From Nocardia cerradoensis NBRC 101014 (lineage in GTDB: Bacteria; Actinomycetota; Actinomycetes; Mycobacteriales; Mycobacteriaceae): a stretch of 54,383 nt of DNA. The position numbers and the translations under genes are program-made. Position 1 is the stretch's first letter. Every line of letters starts with the position of its first letter. Under the pieces are notes generated by a model that was given only the letters and a program-made list of their open reading frames with translations, had not been told where the DNA came from and did no database searches. Location: contig NZ_BAFW01000027.1 in assembly GCF_000308535.1 (NCBI RefSeq), forward strand, positions 1 to 54,383, written 5' to 3'. Below, in pieces: positions 18,901 through 26,789 of this stretch.

Positions 18901-21900
18901 GTGACCGAGGTCGATGCCGATAGTGCCGCCACGCCGCTCGATCTGCATCTGAGCCTGACCGACACCTACGGTGAGGACGGAAATCCCACGGGAATCGGTG
19001 GCGCTCTCACATATGCGACCGACCTGTTCGAGGCCGCCACCGCGACCACGATCGCCGAGCGGCTGACGCTGCTGCTCGCGGGGGTGGTGGCCGACCCGGT
19101 GACGCCGGTCGGTGACCTGAACATCCTCACACCCACCGAGCGGACCCTGCCGGGCCGTGGCGCGACCGGGGAACCGGATCCGGACGCCACCACCCTGCCG
19201 GCCCTGCTGGCGGCCGCCGTCGCCGCCGCACCGGATGCGGTGGCGGTGTGGGCCGACTCGGCCGAGGCCGGCGGGTCCGAACCGGCTCCGGTGCGACTGA
19301 GCTACGCGGAACTCGACGCCCGGGTCAACCGCCTTGCGCGACATCTGATCTCGCTGGGTGTGGGCCCCGAGTCGCGGGTGGCGCTGGTGATGCCGCGCGG
19401 TGTGGACTTCATGATCGCGATGTTCGCGGTCTCGGTCGCCGGTGGCGCTGCTGTGCCCGTGGATCCCGATCAGCCGGCCGAGAGGATCGGCCGCCTCCTC
19501 GCCGCCGCCGAGCCGGTTGTCGTACTGTCCGCGACGAACCTGCCGGTGCCCTCCGGGCCCGGTGCGCCCGCCGAACCCGCTGTGGTGGCCCGTGATTGGC
19601 GCGGCCGCTCCCAATCCATGCCGGCGTTCACCGAGGCGGGCCGGCGTGTGGTCCGCGAGGACGTCGTACGCATCGACGAACTGGACCTGTCCGGTGTCTC
19701 GCCGCGGCCGGTCGGCGACGACGATCGGCTCGCGCCGCTGCTCCCGCAGCATCCGGCCTCCGTGATCGTCGGTCCGGGGGCGAACGGCCGGCTCCGGGGC
19801 CTCACCGTTGCGCACAGCGCCGCCGCGCGCCAATTGGCCCGGTATCGAACACGATTCGAGCTCGGGCCCGACGATGCGGTGCTCCCCGCGACCACCTCAC
19901 CCTTCGAGTCGGCGGCCTGGGAGTTCTGGACCGCGGTCACGGCGTCCGCCCGCCTGGTACTCGCCGCACCGGACGCGACGGACGGCTCGCTGTCCGATCT
20001 GATCGAGCGCGAACGGGTGACCACGCTGCACACCGTGGCCGCGGCACCGGCCTCGTCGCTCGACGACCCGGCGGCGAGCCCGAGTTCGCTCCGGCGCGTG
20101 ATCGTCCTCGGCGATGTGCCCGCCACGCCGCCACACCGTCCGGACGCCTCGCATCCGGTGGCGTTCCACCACCTGTCCGCCTACGCCGAGGGCGGGATCT
20201 CGATCGTCGACCATCGGCCCGACGCGCAGCACGTGGCCGATGCCGCGAACAACCGTGTCCGCGTGCTGGATTCGCGCCTGCATCCGGTCCCGGCCGGTGT
20301 CACCGGCGAGCTGTATCTGGCGGGTCCGGACCTCGCCCGCGGGTATGTCGCGGGTCCGGCCCGGACGGCGGAACGCTTCGTCGCCGACCCGTTCGGCGGC
20401 GGTGGGCGGATGTATCGCACCGGCGATCTGGTCGCGTGGACCGCGGCCGGCGGCCTCGACTATCGCGGCCGCACCGATCAGCAGGCGGTGGCCGGCGGTT
20501 TCCGCGTCGAAACGGGCGAGATCGAGGCCGTGCTGCTGCGGTTGCCGCAACTCGCGCAGGCGGCGGTGGTGGCGAAATCCGATCCGCGCACCGGTGATCG
20601 ACTGGTCGCCTATCTCGTCTCCGCCGATCGGGAACTCGATCCGGCGCAGGTGAGATCGGCGTTGCGCGCGGCGTTGCCCGCCCGTCTGATCCCCGCCGCG
20701 TTCGTGGTGCTCGACTCGCTGCCGCTGACCGCGAACGGGAAGCTCGATCGAGATGCCCTGCCGGAACCGGAATCGGCGCCCACCGGTTTCCGGGCGCCCG
20801 GCACCCCGGTGCAGGGAGTCGTGGCCGGTGCCTTCGCCGAGGTGCTCGGCCTCGACCGGATCGGCATCGACGACGACTTCTTCGCGCGCGGCGGCAACTC
20901 CGTGCAGGCGGTCCGCGCCGCCGAGAACATCGGCGGCGCATTGGGATTCGACGTGCCGGTGAGAGCCCTGTACGAGGCCGCGACGGTGGGGGCGCTGGCC
21001 GCGTGGCTGGAGCGTGGCACACGACCGGCGCTGAGCGCGGCGCCGCGGCGGGAATCGCTGCCGCTGTCCTACGCCCAGCAACGGTTCTGGCTGCTCGACC
21101 AGTTCGACACCACCGCGACGGATTACCTCGTCTCCTGCGAGATCCGGCTGTCGGGCGCACTGGATGTGGCGGTGTTGCGGCAGGCGCTGACCGACCTGGT
21201 GGCACGACACGACATACTGCGCACGGTCTATCCCGAGGCCGAGGCCGGAACGGGCATCCCGATCCAACGGGTGCTGCCGGTGGCCGAGGCGACGCCGGAT
21301 CTCGAGGTCGTGCAGACCGGCGCGGACCGGGGGACAGGCGAATTCGGCGGTGTCGACGTCACCGTCGAGGTTCCGTTCCGAGTGCGTCTGCATCAGCTGT
21401 CCGGTACCGAATACGTGCTGGTGATCACCGCCCACCGGATCGCCGTGGACGATATCTCGATGCGGTTGCTGGTCCGGGACCTCGCGACCGCGTACACATC
21501 CCGGCGCGCGGGCCGAGCGCCCGTGTGGGCACCGCTACCCGTGCGCTACGCCGATTACGCGCACTGGCAGCGCGCGGTATCGGGTTCCGAAGACGATCCG
21601 GAATCCCCGATTTCCGACCGGTTGCGTTACTGGACAACCGAACTCGCCGATCTCGCGGATGAACCGCGCTGGCCGGCCGATCGCCCGCGGCAGCGGAGTT
21701 TCGACGTCGGCACGGTCGGCATCACCGTCGATCCGCGGGTGCACGCCGCCCTCACCGCGCTGGCGCCGGCATACGGCTCGACCGTGTCCACGGTGGTGCA
21801 CGCGGCGCTCGCGGTGGTGCTCGCTCGGATGTCCGGTACCGACGACGTCGCGATCGGCATCCCGGTCGCGGGCCGTGGCGAACCCGGCCTCGCCGACGTG

Positions 21901-24900
21901 GTCGGCCCGTTCGCCGACACTCTGGTGCTGCGCAGCCGGGTCACACCGAATCGCACCTTCGCGCAGGTGCTGACCGAGGTCCGCGACACCCACCTGCGGG
22001 CTGTCGCCAACGCCGGCGTCCCCTTCGAACGCCTGGTGGACGCGTTGGCTCCGCAGCGCAGCCGAGCGTGGCATCCGCTGGCGCAGGTGGCGTTCTCCTT
22101 CGGCGATCCGGTGGCGTGCGGTTTCGACGTACCGGATCTGAGTTCCGTGGTGGCGGAACCGGTTACCGACAGCGAGCGGTTCGATCTGCGACTGAGTCTG
22201 CGCGAACACCGCACGGGCGCCGGCGGAGCGGCCGGGATCCGCGGTGAATTCATCTATGCCACCGACCTGTTCGACCGCGAGACGGTCGTGCAGGCCGCTG
22301 AGCACCTGGTCCGGATTCTGGCGGTGGTGGCCCACGACGCCGATATCGCGCTCGACGGCCCGGATATGCCCGCGGCGCCCGACGATCTCGTCGCGAACAT
22401 CGACGTGCCGGTGCGCGCGCCCATGACACTGCCCGACCTGATGGCGGCCGCAGTCGCCGCCGATCCGGACGGCCCGGCGGTGGTCGTGGGCGGTCGCGCG
22501 TTCACCTACGCCCAGCTCGACCTGGCCTCGACCAAACTGGCCCGGCGGCTGATCGAACTGGGAGCGGGCCCGGATGTCCGGGTCGCGGTGGCCATCGGAC
22601 GTTCGCTCGAGGCCGTGGTGGCGCTCTGGTCGGTGGTGAAATCGGGTGCGGTGCTGGTGCCGATCGATCCGAGCGGTCCCGCCGACCGGATCGCCCGGAT
22701 CGTGTCCGAATGCCGCGCGGATCTCGGCGTCACGGTGCGAGCCGCGGACCCGCAGCTACCGGACACCGCGGGCGGCTGGATCGTGCTGGACGATCCGAGG
22801 TTCGCCTACGAGGTCGACTCCTGTTCCGGCGCACCGATCTCCGATGCCGAACGCACGGTCGCGCTGGATCCGGACAATGCCGCGTGGCTGCTCTACGCTC
22901 CCGATTCCGACGATGTCGCCGACCGGCTGAGCGCCGTCGTGCTCACCCACGCGGGGCTGGCAAACCTGAGCGCCGAACTCGGTGAGCGCTACGAGCCGGA
23001 CCAGGCCGCTCGGGTCCTGGCCTTCGCATCGCCCGCGCGTGCCGCGGCGCTGCTGGAGCTGTTGCTCGCCGTCGGGACGGCCGGGCCGCTGGTGATCGTG
23101 CCGCCGCACATCGCGGGCGGCGCCGAACTGGCCGGGGTCATGCAGGACCGCGAGGTGACGCATGCCGTCCTCGACGTGCCGACGCTGGCCGCACTGGACG
23201 GCGATCTCCCGGAGTCGGTGCGGATCATCCTCACCGATGCCGAGCCGGCCAGAGGCGATGCGCCGGCGTGGAGGCCGAGCGGCCCCGAGGGCCCGGATCG
23301 TCGCGTGCACACCGCCTTCGGCGCGATCGAGAGCACCGTCGCCTTCGCCGTGGGCGAGGTGGCGGCGACCGAGGCGGTGCCGGTGATCGCTGCGCCGAAC
23401 CAGGGCGTGCGCGCGGTGCTCCTCGACGCACGGTTGCGGCCGGTGCCGGTGGGAGTGGCCGGCGAGCTGTATCTCGGCGGTGTCCAGCTGGCGCGGGGAT
23501 ATCACGACCGCCCCGGTGCCACCGCGAACCGGTTCGTCGCCGATCCCAGCGGGGTGCCCGGGCAGCGGCTGTTCCGCACCGGCTACGTGGTTCGCCGGCA
23601 GCGCGGTGTGCCGACGCTGGAATACCTGGGCCGTACCGAACCGCGCGCGGGCGGCCCGGCGATCGAGCCGGCCCGCCGAGCCCCGGAAACACCGGCCGAG
23701 CGGTTGCTCGCCGAGGTCTTCGCCGAGGTGGCGGGGATCGAGCACGTCGGCGCGACCGACGACTTCTTCGCGCTGGGCGGTGACGTCGCGCTGGCCGTCC
23801 GGCTCGCCGCGCGGGCGCGCATCCGGGGTCTGCGATTCACGCCTCGCGACGTGTTCACCGCGCGCACGATCGAATCGCTCGCCCGCCTCGCGGTCATCGA
23901 GGCGCCGGCCACCACCGGCGGCCCGATGCCGTTGCCGCCGATGGCGATTCGGCTGCTGGGACTGGAAGCGTCCGCGCTGCCGCAGCAGGCGATCGTGGTC
24001 GACCTTCCGTCCGACTGCGATCCCGAGCGGATCCGGGAAGCGGTCGCGGGTGTGCTCGAGCGGCATCCGATGCTGTCGGCGCGGCTGGACGAGGAGGCCC
24101 GAGTCTTCGTGATCCCGGAAACGCCTCCGGCGGCCGTATTGCGGCAGTTCGCGCCGGGCTCCGAGGCCGTCGATCTGGCGGTCCGGGCGATGGGCCGGGA
24201 ACTGGATCCGGCGAGCGGGCACAACATCGCCTTCGGGCTGATCCCCTCGCCCGAAGGCGGCGATGCGGCGGCGAGTGTGGTCGTGGTCGCGAACTGCCTA
24301 GTGGTCGACGATACGTCTTGGCGCATCGTGATCGACGAGCTGTCGGACGCCTGGGCGGGTGGCCATTCCGCGCCCGCGGCCGTCGACGCCGGCCCGATCG
24401 GATTCAGTCGCGTCCTGCACGAGCGGGCCGACGCCGCCGGCACCGTCGAGCAACTCGACTGGTGGCACGACCATCTCCGGCCCGCCCCGGCCGACGCCCC
24501 GATCCAGGGTCTCGATCTCGCGGCCCGCGGCCGGGTGTCGCTGGTGATCACCGCCGAGGGCGCGAACGCGGTGGACGCGGTGGCGCGGGCCTACCATGCC
24601 ACCGTCGAGGAGGTACTGCTCACCGCGTTCGCCTTGGCGCAGGAACCCACACCCCGCGGCACCGCGGGCGACCTGATCGGTGCCGTGGTGCAGCTGCCGG
24701 CCGACGGTCGCGCGGCGTGCGGAGCGGAATACGCCACGACCGCAGGCGGTTTCACGGCTACCCACCCGTTGCTCGTGAGCCTTGCGGGAATCGATGTGGA
24801 CGAGGCCCTGCTCGGCGGCCCCGCTGCCGGCGTGGCCATCGGCCGGATCAAGGAGTTGCGCCGCGCCGTCCCCGATTGCGGCGTCGGCTACGGCCTGCTG

Positions 24901-26640
24901 CGCTACCTCAACCCGCGGACCGGTCCGCAGCTGGCCGCGGCGGCCCGAGGGCGCACCGCCTTCCGCTATCGGGACCTGCGTCCGGCCCGGCCCTATCCGG
25001 GACCGCCGCCCGGCGACGTGCTGCTCGACATCACCGTGGACGCGACCGATGACGGCCTGCTGGCGCGATTCGACTACGCGGCGGCGGCTTTCACCGTCGA
25101 TCAGGTGAAAGACTTCGCCGGACAATGGGTTCGGGCCCTCGGTGGTCTGGCCGAACACGGAACACGCCCCGACGCCGGCGGTTTCACGGTGTCGGACTTC
25201 GCCCTGGTGCGGATGGAGCAGAGCGAGATCTCCGAACTGTCGCAGACCTACCCGAACCTGGCGGACGTCTGGCCGGTACCCGCGGCGCAGGCGGATATGC
25301 TGGCCGCACGCGCCGACTCCCCGGCGGGCCCGGCGCTGACCAGGGTCACCGTGGATCTCGACGGTTCCGTGGACGAGTCCCGGTTGCGCGCCGCGGCGCA
25401 AGCGGTGCTCGAGCGCCACGACGCCCTCCGCGTCGCTTTCACCGCCGACCGCGCCGGCCATCCGATCCAGGTGGTCTCGTCCCGAGTCGACGTCGCCTGG
25501 CGCGGTATCGATCTCACCGATCTCGAACTCGACGCGGCACAGGCCGAGGCGACGCGTATCGCCGCACTCGACTCCGCCGAGAACGTCGAGCCGGATCGGG
25601 CGCCGCTGCTGCGGTTCACCTTCCTGCGATTGCCTTCCGCGGCTTACCGCCTGCTGATCACCGGCCATCGCGCGCTGATCGACGGCTGGTCGGCCTCGCT
25701 GCTCGTCAGGGATCTGCTGACCCGCTACGCGGTGGGCACGCGGACCAGGCAACTGCCGAAATCCGTCTCGCACGCGGAGTATCTGCGGTGGCTGGCCGCA
25801 CAGGATCTCACCACCGCACGCGCGCGGTGGCGGCACGCACTGGCCGGAGTCACCGAACCGACGCTGCTGGCCCCGGCCGACGCGGGTCGCGCCCGCTCGA
25901 ACGAGACGGGCGTCGTCGGCTTCGAACTGTCGGCCGCGGAGACCGAACGTTTGACCCGGCTCGCCGTCCGGCTGAACGTATCGGTGGACACGGTGGTGCG
26001 GGCGGCGTGGGGGCTGGTCGTCGCGCGGGAGACCGGCCGCGACGACATCGTCTTCGGCGCAGTGGTTTCCGGCCGGCCGGCGGCCCTGCCCGGAGTGGCG
26101 GCGATGGTGGGTTCGTTCCGCGCCGTGGTTCCGGTGCGGCTGCGCGGGGCGTCCTCGGGCACCGTGACGGAGTTGCTGACCCGCCTGCAGGCCGAACAGT
26201 CCGCGCTGTCGGAATCCTGCTGTCTGGGGTTGCGCGATATCGAGGATGCCGCCGGTGTGGCCGGAATGTTCGACTCCCTGGTCGTATTCGAATCGTTCCC
26301 GGTCGATCGTGAGGTACTCGACCGGCTGGCCGTCGACGGCGTCGGGGTCACCGGGTTCGCCGTAGCGGACGATCTCGACTATCCGCTGACCGTAGTCGTG
26401 GTGCGCGACAACCAGCTTCGCGTCACCCTGAAATACGCGTGCGATGTCTTCGGCGAATCGGCCGCCGGCGCCTTCTCGCAACGGCTCGCCGCACTCGTCG
26501 CCCGGTTCGTCGAGACGCCGGATGCGGACCTCGCCGACCTCGACGCGCCGGCGGCCTCCGGATCGGCGGCCCCCTCCGACCCCGGGCCACTCCTGGCGCG
26601 CGGGGCCGGTCCTCGCCCGGAGGGGCGGTCTCCGGCATGA
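12949..26640 (+). CDS. Giant degenerate NRPS-like protein NRPS2 (pseudo-megasynthase, 4563 aa)
   Basis: One unbroken frame from ATG 12949 (AGGAG at 12936-12940). Order: A1* (about 18-380), Pro/Ala/Ser repeat linker (388-606), C1* (607-1040), A2* (1070-1480), PCP (Ser1543), C2 (1601-2040), A3* (2083-2590), PCP (Ser2651), C3* (2703-3110), A4* (3159-3570), PCP* (3613), E* (3660-4080), C4* (4104-4520), then a Pro-rich tail. Asterisks mark lost signatures. The A-domain ATP loop YTSGSTGxPKG reads YPVAEADAAVG, FTPATAARPTG, VGPGANGRLRG and YAPDSDDVADR. The C motif HHxxxDG reads HRIAADH (739), HHIAADA (1742), HRIAVDD (2829) and HRALIDG (4240). The last PCP reads GGDV instead of GGDS. The E motif reads NCLVVDD (3782). 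The A10 lysine motif survives only in A3. Conserved structural parts such as GELYVAG..LARGY and YGLLRYLN remain. It ends after C4, without the A-PCP-TE that follows the equivalent E-C block in NRPS1. Coding is certain; catalysis as a normal NRPS is unlikely. Confidence 0.93.
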   Translation: MTHSVGIRRARSHRSFVRTLPQLLTAAVESDPDAIAVVVADGTGPVADLTYAELDAESAPLARLLIQRGIGSEDRVAVAAPPSLEAVIAIWAVAQTGAAVVLLDPAAPQTWTSRILADARPAVGLTMTADLAELPAGPEWLCLDSAELGAALDRLPADPVTYAHRVRPLRAEHPAAVLYPVAEADAAVGTVITQAGLCAACDERRERLGVDAESRVLHPAASASALSLLELLTAIRGIATLVVAAPTVAPGTDLTELSAAAEVTHAVLTPETQAVTPVTVLATAGVAPGISEPLRGIAAWVLDDQLRPVPDGVAGELYIGGDRLARGCHGRPAATAAAFVANPFEPDGSRLFRTGEVVRRTESGQLEFLPKPGTDAREHAAEPSASQTVASVPESVASAPMPAVSVPQSGASAPVRAVSASESVVSVPESAASAPESAASAWERFVPAREPAASVSESAASAPESAASTRERFVSAPRLFASAPEPAASAPVLPAAGRVVAPEPSARPVSSALPEPPVRPEPSALPEPPARPVPSALPVPSAPPESSALPEAPVRPQPSALPVPSALPVSSAPSEPPARPVSSALPEPPAGPVPSALSVPPARPDRLPLSPQQWHIWFHNQFDAGDGHTTAPVDAVASALRLSGRLDVDAMRAALADVAERHEILRTVYPQTDGVPHQVVLSPEEAVREVEPVSIDEAELPAWLAGTVATAFDVATEVPVRFALAELNDAEHVLAVVVHRIAADHESMAVLLRDLLIAFLARRNRAVPSRPPLALHYADHTLLHAQLLGDRRDPTSLAAGEIEYWREVLAGISEPLPLPADRPRPPVASGRGAEYPFAIDARLRERIDELALTSGVDLFTVVHAALAVLLARLSGRRDIVVGTPVSGRREDALAALVGPLENLVALRTPVDPATPFTELLATVARRDRDAFEHAVLPFELLLEGLSPRRSRDRHPLVQVLLSVREPDRIPLSLPGLSLAPVEIDCTATPFDLHLTVVPVRSDGRGQELSARFGYATDLFDEPTVAGLADRLLRLLTEVTDAPDRPIGDLEGLAPDELTRIIHEYNDNRHPIAPALLPAGFRRAVTQVPDAVAVSCAGAELTYAQLDAQVNQLARLLISRGVRPETSVGLAVRRSPDLLVGMYAILAAGGVCVPLDPDDPADRTAHIVDIARPVCVVTTVADVITVPARIPLLRLDTMDLGGFDPSPIRPQELLSPLLPEHPAYVVFTPATAARPTGAVLSHAALDQQLEWMSAAYPLGSRDVYLQWTAVTADVALWGCLLPLRAGATLVLAARGSERDPRVLAETVAAHSVTVTDFSPSALSEFAEHTAAGSCPTLQDVFVIGDELYPETVDAVHAVCDARVHHLYGPPEAAISVTYWPADGEDRPVVPIGLPQWNVRAYVLDDRLRPVPEGELGELYVAGERLARGYLRRPGATAERFVADPFGSGERMYRTGDRARWDAPEDTRPARLVRVGGTDHRMEFRRRPGATRAAGTASSEPMRAEPEFRAAVTPTEQVVADAFGAELARERVGADDDFFALGGDSALALRVVTRLDAALGERVPLRWLFENPTVARLAVVLDAEIHARRRPRLGSIERPQRLPLAPAQQRMWFLERFDRGEAAAPESRPRAEAHHLSFALRLTGSLDTEALGIAFDDVLVRHEILRTVYPDTADGPVPTVLPADIRLRLRSERLDAADVPEAVKATAATPFDLATEIPLRVRLVEIADLAPGARREYVLIVVVHHIAADASSTRPLVRDVLAAYAARTRGAAPEWAPLPVQYADYVLWRDGVLGSASQPGSVAHRELSYWQRELRGLPEVLALPTDRPRPPLATRAGARVEVWIAPRVHAGLLEVARAHRATLATVVHAAFAVLLARLSDSTDIAVGTPVERRTETELDDLIGVFTDTVVVRTHVDPRAPFTELLTRRRDGDAQIHAHAELPFEILIEALAAPRSTAHHPLFQVGLSLRDRAAESALPEWDLPGLSVTEVDADSAATPLDLHLSLTDTYGEDGNPTGIGGALTYATDLFEAATATTIAERLTLLLAGVVADPVTPVGDLNILTPTERTLPGRGATGEPDPDATTLPALLAAAVAAAPDAVAVWADSAEAGGSEPAPVRLSYAELDARVNRLARHLISLGVGPESRVALVMPRGVDFMIAMFAVSVAGGAAVPVDPDQPAERIGRLLAAAEPVVVLSATNLPVPSGPGAPAEPAVVARDWRGRSQSMPAFTEAGRRVVREDVVRIDELDLSGVSPRPVGDDDRLAPLLPQHPASVIVGPGANGRLRGLTVAHSAAARQLARYRTRFELGPDDAVLPATTSPFESAAWEFWTAVTASARLVLAAPDATDGSLSDLIERERVTTLHTVAAAPASSLDDPAASPSSLRRVIVLGDVPATPPHRPDASHPVAFHHLSAYAEGGISIVDHRPDAQHVADAANNRVRVLDSRLHPVPAGVTGELYLAGPDLARGYVAGPARTAERFVADPFGGGGRMYRTGDLVAWTAAGGLDYRGRTDQQAVAGGFRVETGEIEAVLLRLPQLAQAAVVAKSDPRTGDRLVAYLVSADRELDPAQVRSALRAALPARLIPAAFVVLDSLPLTANGKLDRDALPEPESAPTGFRAPGTPVQGVVAGAFAEVLGLDRIGIDDDFFARGGNSVQAVRAAENIGGALGFDVPVRALYEAATVGALAAWLERGTRPALSAAPRRESLPLSYAQQRFWLLDQFDTTATDYLVSCEIRLSGALDVAVLRQALTDLVARHDILRTVYPEAEAGTGIPIQRVLPVAEATPDLEVVQTGADRGTGEFGGVDVTVEVPFRVRLHQLSGTEYVLVITAHRIAVDDISMRLLVRDLATAYTSRRAGRAPVWAPLPVRYADYAHWQRAVSGSEDDPESPISDRLRYWTTELADLADEPRWPADRPRQRSFDVGTVGITVDPRVHAALTALAPAYGSTVSTVVHAALAVVLARMSGTDDVAIGIPVAGRGEPGLADVVGPFADTLVLRSRVTPNRTFAQVLTEVRDTHLRAVANAGVPFERLVDALAPQRSRAWHPLAQVAFSFGDPVACGFDVPDLSSVVAEPVTDSERFDLRLSLREHRTGAGGAAGIRGEFIYATDLFDRETVVQAAEHLVRILAVVAHDADIALDGPDMPAAPDDLVANIDVPVRAPMTLPDLMAAAVAADPDGPAVVVGGRAFTYAQLDLASTKLARRLIELGAGPDVRVAVAIGRSLEAVVALWSVVKSGAVLVPIDPSGPADRIARIVSECRADLGVTVRAADPQLPDTAGGWIVLDDPRFAYEVDSCSGAPISDAERTVALDPDNAAWLLYAPDSDDVADRLSAVVLTHAGLANLSAELGERYEPDQAARVLAFASPARAAALLELLLAVGTAGPLVIVPPHIAGGAELAGVMQDREVTHAVLDVPTLAALDGDLPESVRIILTDAEPARGDAPAWRPSGPEGPDRRVHTAFGAIESTVAFAVGEVAATEAVPVIAAPNQGVRAVLLDARLRPVPVGVAGELYLGGVQLARGYHDRPGATANRFVADPSGVPGQRLFRTGYVVRRQRGVPTLEYLGRTEPRAGGPAIEPARRAPETPAERLLAEVFAEVAGIEHVGATDDFFALGGDVALAVRLAARARIRGLRFTPRDVFTARTIESLARLAVIEAPATTGGPMPLPPMAIRLLGLEASALPQQAIVVDLPSDCDPERIREAVAGVLERHPMLSARLDEEARVFVIPETPPAAVLRQFAPGSEAVDLAVRAMGRELDPASGHNIAFGLIPSPEGGDAAASVVVVANCLVVDDTSWRIVIDELSDAWAGGHSAPAAVDAGPIGFSRVLHERADAAGTVEQLDWWHDHLRPAPADAPIQGLDLAARGRVSLVITAEGANAVDAVARAYHATVEEVLLTAFALAQEPTPRGTAGDLIGAVVQLPADGRAACGAEYATTAGGFTATHPLLVSLAGIDVDEALLGGPAAGVAIGRIKELRRAVPDCGVGYGLLRYLNPRTGPQLAAAARGRTAFRYRDLRPARPYPGPPPGDVLLDITVDATDDGLLARFDYAAAAFTVDQVKDFAGQWVRALGGLAEHGTRPDAGGFTVSDFALVRMEQSEISELSQTYPNLADVWPVPAAQADMLAARADSPAGPALTRVTVDLDGSVDESRLRAAAQAVLERHDALRVAFTADRAGHPIQVVSSRVDVAWRGIDLTDLELDAAQAEATRIAALDSAENVEPDRAPLLRFTFLRLPSAAYRLLITGHRALIDGWSASLLVRDLLTRYAVGTRTRQLPKSVSHAEYLRWLAAQDLTTARARWRHALAGVTEPTLLAPADAGRARSNETGVVGFELSAAETERLTRLAVRLNVSVDTVVRAAWGLVVARETGRDDIVFGAVVSGRPAALPGVAAMVGSFRAVVPVRLRGASSGTVTELLTRLQAEQSALSESCCLGLRDIEDAAGVAGMFDSLVVFESFPVDREVLDRLAVDGVGVTGFAVADDLDYPLTVVVVRDNQLRVTLKYACDVFGESAAGAFSQRLAALVARFVETPDADLADLDAPAASGSAAPSDPGPLLARGAGPRPEGRSPA
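14110..14424 (+). repeat. In-frame 21-bp tandem repeat, about 15 units (7-residue S/A/P repeat)
   Basis: Fifteen consecutive 7-codon units with consensus close to SAASAPE (variants SVVSVPE, PAASVSE, RFVSAPR) encode residues 388-492 of NRPS2. The unit length is a multiple of three throughout, so the frame is kept. It begins where the first degenerate A domain ends, where an A-domain C-terminal part and a carrier protein would be expected. It is probably an unstructured spacer. Confidence 0.9.
14479..14766 (+). repeat. In-frame 36-bp tandem repeat, 8 units (12-residue Pro-rich repeat)
   Basis: Eight contiguous 12-codon units, consensus SALPEPPARPVP, encode residues 511-606 of NRPS2 and end exactly at the first residues of the first C domain. 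Units differ by substitutions only, with no length change. It is separated from the upstream 21-bp array by 18 codons. Likely an extended proline-rich linker. The array is a candidate for length variation between strains. Confidence 0.92.
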
Positions 26641-26789
26641 TGGGCGGCGCATGCGTAACGGACCGGTCTGGTCAGACGACTAGATAGGCCGTAGGGTCGG
26701 GCGAGGTCTCGACCGTCCGGGTGGCGCCTCGCCGGGCGCCCCACGGAAGAGCTGAAACCGAATTCGAGCAGATAGCGAAGGTGTGAACA

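Noticed and set aside
24298..24330. Rare CTA codon in NRPS2 near the degenerate E motif as a regulatory TTA-like control
   Set aside because: The codon is CTA, not TTA, and a single rare codon does not indicate bldA-type control.
12949..26640. NRPS2 motif loss explained by local frameshifts or assembly errors
   Set aside because: The frame reads continuously through each altered motif, with normal flanking NRPS sequence directly before and after. Compensating frameshifts at every active site are not credible.
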